Below, in pieces: positions 4,668-6,952 of a stretch of 6,952 nucleotides of DNA (the stretch's first letter is position 1; each line of letters begins with the position of its first letter). The position numbers and the translations under genes are program-made. The notes beneath the pieces are model-generated. The model was not told the DNA's origin. It made no database searches and saw only the letters and a list, made by a program, of their open reading frames with translations. This DNA is from Pseudomonadota bacterium (lineage in GTDB: Bacteria > Pseudomonadota > Alphaproteobacteria > Rhizobiales > Methylopilaceae), in contig JAEWEX010000036.1 of the NCBI GenBank assembly GCA_023389135.1, positions 1-6,952 on the forward strand, given 5' to 3'.

Positions 4668-6512
4668 ATGCGCCCCATGCCAGAGCCCGAACCCGGCCGT
4701 CGTCCCACCCTCGCGGAGGCCCGCGCGGCGCTGAAATCCGTGTTCGGCTACGACGACTTCCGGCCGGGCCAGGAGGAGGTAATCGCGGCCGCGCTCGGCG
4801 GCGAGGACGTGCTGGCGGTGATGCCGACCGGGTCGGGCAAGTCCATGTGCTACCAGCTGCCCGCGGTGGTGGCCGGCGGGCTCACGCTGGTGGTGTCGCC
4901 GCTGATCGCGCTGATGCGGGACCAGGTCCGGCAGCTCGATGCCGTGGGCGTGGCCGCCGCGACGCTCAATTCCATGACCGACCCGGCCGAGACCGAGCAG
5001 GCATGGCGGCGGCTGGAGGCCGGCGAGCTCCGGCTGCTGTTCGTCGCGCCGGAGCGGCTGGCGAACGGGCTCGCCGCCCGCCTCGGCCGCATGGGGGTGG
5101 CGCGGCTCGCCATCGACGAGGCGCATTGCGTCTCGCAATGGGGCCACGACTTCCGGCCCGACTACCGCAACCTCGCGCGCGTCCGCGAAGCGCTGGGCTC
5201 GCCGCCGGTGATGGCGCTGACAGCCACGGCTGACGCCGCCACGCGCGCCGACATCGCCCGCGAGCTCTTTCCCGAGCCGCCGCACACCGTGGTGCACTCC
5301 TTCGACCGGCCGAACCTCGCCATCGCCTTCGCCGTCAAGGACCGGCCGCGCGCCCAGATCGAGGATGTGGTCGCCCGCCACCGCTCGTCATCCGGCATCG
5401 TCTATGTCGCCGCCCGCCAGCGCGCCGAGGGGCTGGCGGAGTGGCTGTCGGGCAAGGGCGTCAAGGCGCTGGCCTACCATGCCGGCCTGCCCCAGGAGGT
5501 GCGCGCCCGCAACCAGGACGCCTTCCTGCAGGAGGATGGCGTGGTGATGACGGCCACCGTCGCCTTCGGCATGGGCATCAACAAGCCCGACGTGCGCTTC
5601 GTGGTCCATGCCGACATGCCCGGCGGCATCGAGGCCTGGTACCAGGAGATCGGCCGCGCCGGCCGCGACGGGCTGCCGGCCGAGACGCTGACGCTCTATG
5701 GCATGGAGGACATGGCGCTGCGCCGCCGTCAGATCGGCGAGAAGGACGTCTCGCCCGAGCGCCGCCGCATCGAGGAGCGCCGGCTCTCCGCCATGATCGA
5801 CCTCGCGGAGGCCGCCACCTGCCGCCGGCAGGCGTTTCTCGCCTATTTCGGCGAGGCGAGCGGCCCGTGCGGCCGCTGCGACCTGTGCGCCGGCGGGGCG
5901 AAGACCTATGACGCGAGCGTCGACGCCCAGAAGGTGCTGTCCGCCGTGGTGCGCTCCGGGCAGCGCTTCGGCGCGGCGCATGTGGCGGACATCCTGACGG
6001 GGGAGGCGAGCGACGCGGTGCGCCGCCACGGCCATGACGGGCTGAAGACCTTCGGCGTCGGCCAGGACCGCGACCGCCGCCAGTGGATGACGACGGTGCG
6101 CCAGCTCTATGCGGCGGGCGCGCTCGCCGAGGCCAGCACCGAGCATGGCGGCTTCGCGCTCACCGAGCGCGGCGAGGCGATCATGCTGGGCCGCGAAACC
6201 GTGGAATTGCGCGTGCCCGAGGACAGGCCCGCCCGGCGCCGGCGGTCCGATCGCGCGGCGCCGGCCGAGGGTCTGGAGGCCGACGTCGCCGCCCTGTTCG
6301 AGCATCTGCGGACGCTCAGGCTGGAACTCGCCCGCGCGCAGGGCGTCGCGGCCTATGTCGTGTTTCCGGACCGCACGCTGATCGACATGGCGCGGCTCAG
6401 GCCTTCGTGCCTTGCCGACATGAAGCTCGTCGACGGCGTTGGCGAGGCCAAGCTGGCGCGCTATGGCGAGCGGTTCCTCGCGGCGATCCGGGCGTTCGCG
6501 GCAGGCGCCTAG
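4668..6512 (+). CDS. recQ: ATP-dependent DNA helicase RecQ
   Basis: RecQ helicase of 614 residues, a 3'-5' DNA helicase for recombination and fork repair; about the size of E. coli RecQ. Seen: motif 0 [12 protein letters not shown] (26-37), Walker A PTGSGKS (53-59, K58), DEAH box (150-153) followed by the aromatic-rich loop [15 protein letters not shown] (185-188), motif [12 protein letters not shown] and motif [12 protein letters not shown] (326-335). Zinc-binding cysteines are C385, C401, C404 and C407. The winged-helix RQC region is about 415-525, and a single HRDC domain about 535-612 ends the protein. The ATG at 4668 is preferred, with 4677 also possible (611 residues); neither has a clear ribosome binding site. 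The frame is open upstream to 4542, but that part overlaps the rpsT promoter. It is divergent from rpsT. Confidence 0.97.
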   Translation: MRPMPEPEPGRRPTLAEARAALKSVFGYDDFRPGQEEVIAAALGGEDVLAVMPTGSGKSMCYQLPAVVAGGLTLVVSPLIALMRDQVRQLDAVGVAAATLNSMTDPAETEQAWRRLEAGELRLLFVAPERLANGLAARLGRMGVARLAIDEAHCVSQWGHDFRPDYRNLARVREALGSPPVMALTATADAATRADIARELFPEPPHTVVHSFDRPNLAIAFAVKDRPRAQIEDVVARHRSSSGIVYVAARQRAEGLAEWLSGKGVKALAYHAGLPQEVRARNQDAFLQEDGVVMTATVAFGMGINKPDVRFVVHADMPGGIEAWYQEIGRAGRDGLPAETLTLYGMEDMALRRRQIGEKDVSPERRRIEERRLSAMIDLAEAATCRRQAFLAYFGEASGPCGRCDLCAGGAKTYDASVDAQKVLSAVVRSGQRFGAAHVADILTGEASDAVRRHGHDGLKTFGVGQDRDRRQWMTTVRQLYAAGALAEASTEHGGFALTERGEAIMLGRETVELRVPEDRPARRRRSDRAAPAEGLEADVAALFEHLRTLRLELARAQGVAAYVVFPDRTLIDMARLRPSCLADMKLVDGVGEAKLARYGERFLAAIRAFAAGA

Positions 6513-6652
6513 CGTCGCCGCCGGTGGCGCCGGCGGCATGTCGCGGCTTGACCGCGGCGTCCGGCATCGCCCATGTCATCGCCCACCGAAAGCCAGGCCG
6601 GCGCCCGGTAGGGAATTGCGGCCGCCCGCGCAAGCCATGGCCCGGATGCGCT

Positions 6653-6695
6653 CCGGACCGGGCGGGGAGGGCGAGCGCCTCCCCCCGCAATCCGG
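6653..6695 (+). repeat. Stem-loop in the gyrB leader
   Basis: Inner stem GGGGAGG/CCTCCCC (6664-6670 with 6678-6684, 7-base loop) enclosed by CCGGA/TCCGG (6653-6657 with 6691-6695). No T run follows, so it is not a classic terminator. It may be a Rho-assisted recQ end, a leader structure, or only a product of high GC. Confidence 0.35.
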
Positions 6696-6713
6696 TGGAA
6701 ATTCCCTGAAATC

Positions 6714-6729
6714 ATCCCCATTTGGGGAT
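6714..6729. promoter_or_regulatory. 16-base palindrome ATCCCCA-TT-TGGGGAT upstream of gyrB
   Basis: Perfect 7-base arms, 56 bases before the gyrB start. It can be read three ways: an operator for a dimeric regulator; two inverted TCCCCA hexamers, which resemble the weak DnaA W-boxes described at the Caulobacter origin; or a heat-shock-like -10 (CCCCATTT, 6716-6723) with a poor -35 GTGGAAA 14 bases upstream. The perfect symmetry is seen; all three functions are inference. Confidence 0.45.
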
Positions 6730-6785
6730 AGGTTGGCAGGACGAATCGACCCGGGCTGCCGGGTCCGCAGGAGACGCAGTCGCAG

Positions 6786-6952
6786 ATGACCGACGAGACC
6801 ACGGCCGCGGGCCAGGCGAGCGCCGACTACGGTGCGGATTCCATCAAGGTCCTCAAGGGCCTGGATGCGGTGCGCAAGCGGCCGGGCATGTATATCGGCG
6901 ACACCGACGACGGCTCGGGCCTGCATCACATGGTCTATGAGGTGGTGGACAA
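6786..6952 (+). CDS. gyrB: DNA gyrase subunit B, N-terminal part (runs off right edge)
   Basis: The first 55 complete codons of GyrB, the ATPase subunit of DNA gyrase, which introduces negative supercoils. Seen: after a 15-residue variable lead, the near-invariant [20 protein letters not shown], then [17 protein letters not shown], with E52 at the place of the catalytic glutamate. The codon for the next residue, normally the magnesium-binding asparagine, is cut after two bases (AA). It begins at the ATG at 6786; AGGAG lies 12 bases upstream, rather far, but no earlier in-frame start fits. ParE is the main alternative, but this opening is gyrase-like. It is divergent from the dnaA group. Confidence 0.93.
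   Translation, partial: MTDETTAAGQASADYGADSIKVLKGLDAVRKRPGMYIGDTDDGSGLHHMVYEVVD

Larger units (their letters stand above)
6513..6785 (+). other. recQ-gyrB intergenic region, hairpin-rich gyrB leader
   Basis: 273 bases without a gene. After recQ come GCCGCCGG/CCGGCGGC (6517-6537, 5-base loop) and CGCGG/CCGCG (6542-6556), neither followed by a T run. A possible -35 TTGACC (6548-6553) pairs 18 bases later with a weak CATGTC. Further on are a larger fold (6653-6695), a GGAA-A-TTCC palindrome (6697-6705), the 16-base palindrome (6714-6729), a GANTC site (6743) and AGGAG (6769-6773) 12 bases before the gyrB ATG. The gyrB promoter must lie here, but I cannot place it firmly. Confidence 0.55.

Noticed and set aside
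4455..5381. Upstream extension of the rpsT frame
   Set aside because: The extra residues are antisense to recQ and the rpsT promoter; S20 has its own start and ribosome binding site at 4454.
5388..6539. Minus-strand open frame of 383 codons opposite recQ
   Set aside because: Antisense shadow of recQ with no family motif.
1..6952. CRISPR array, insertion sequence or prophage
   Set aside because: No regularly spaced repeats, transposase or integrase motifs, or terminal repeats were seen.

Overview
The window is a GC-rich chromosomal housekeeping segment from an alphaproteobacterium, most likely Hyphomicrobiales (Rhizobiales). That placement rests on the DnaN, DnaA, S20 and RecQ sequences, on the rpsT-dnaA-dnaN-recF proximity, and on GANTC and CtrA-like sites in the non-coding DNA. 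Five genes are complete: dnaN, dnaA, a single-domain rhodanese gene, rpsT and recQ. Two are cut by the window edges: the recF start at the left and the gyrB start at the right.

Layout. Positions 1-3519 are a leftward block in transcription order rhodanese > dnaA > dnaN > recF. The rhodanese stop and the dnaA start share an ATGA, and dnaA has a good ribosome binding site inside the rhodanese gene, so the two are probably translationally coupled. Positions 3520-4187 are a 668-base region without a convincing protein gene, AT-richer than its surroundings. It holds four GANTC sites within 82 bases, a near-consensus CtrA site, an AT-rich inverted repeat, and a plus-strand hairpin series ending in a terminator. 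rpsT (4188-4454, leftward) follows, with a clear Rho-independent terminator and a good sigma-70 promoter. recQ (4668-6512) runs rightward, divergent from rpsT. A 273-base hairpin-rich leader with a 16-base palindrome precedes gyrB (6786 onward).

Function. These genes initiate and maintain chromosome replication: DnaA initiator, beta clamp, RecF gap repair, RecQ helicase and DNA gyrase B, plus ribosomal protein S20. The placement of GANTC sites, almost all between genes, suggests cell-cycle control by CcrM methylation with GcrA and CtrA. That is inference from motifs and known alphaproteobacterial biology.

I see no mobile element, CRISPR array, defence island or wholly new protein system. The parts most worth a second look are the 3690-4070 region (possible cell-cycle promoter, origin or small RNA locus), the rhodanese-dnaA coupling, and the placement of gyrB upstream of and divergent from dnaA instead of behind recF.
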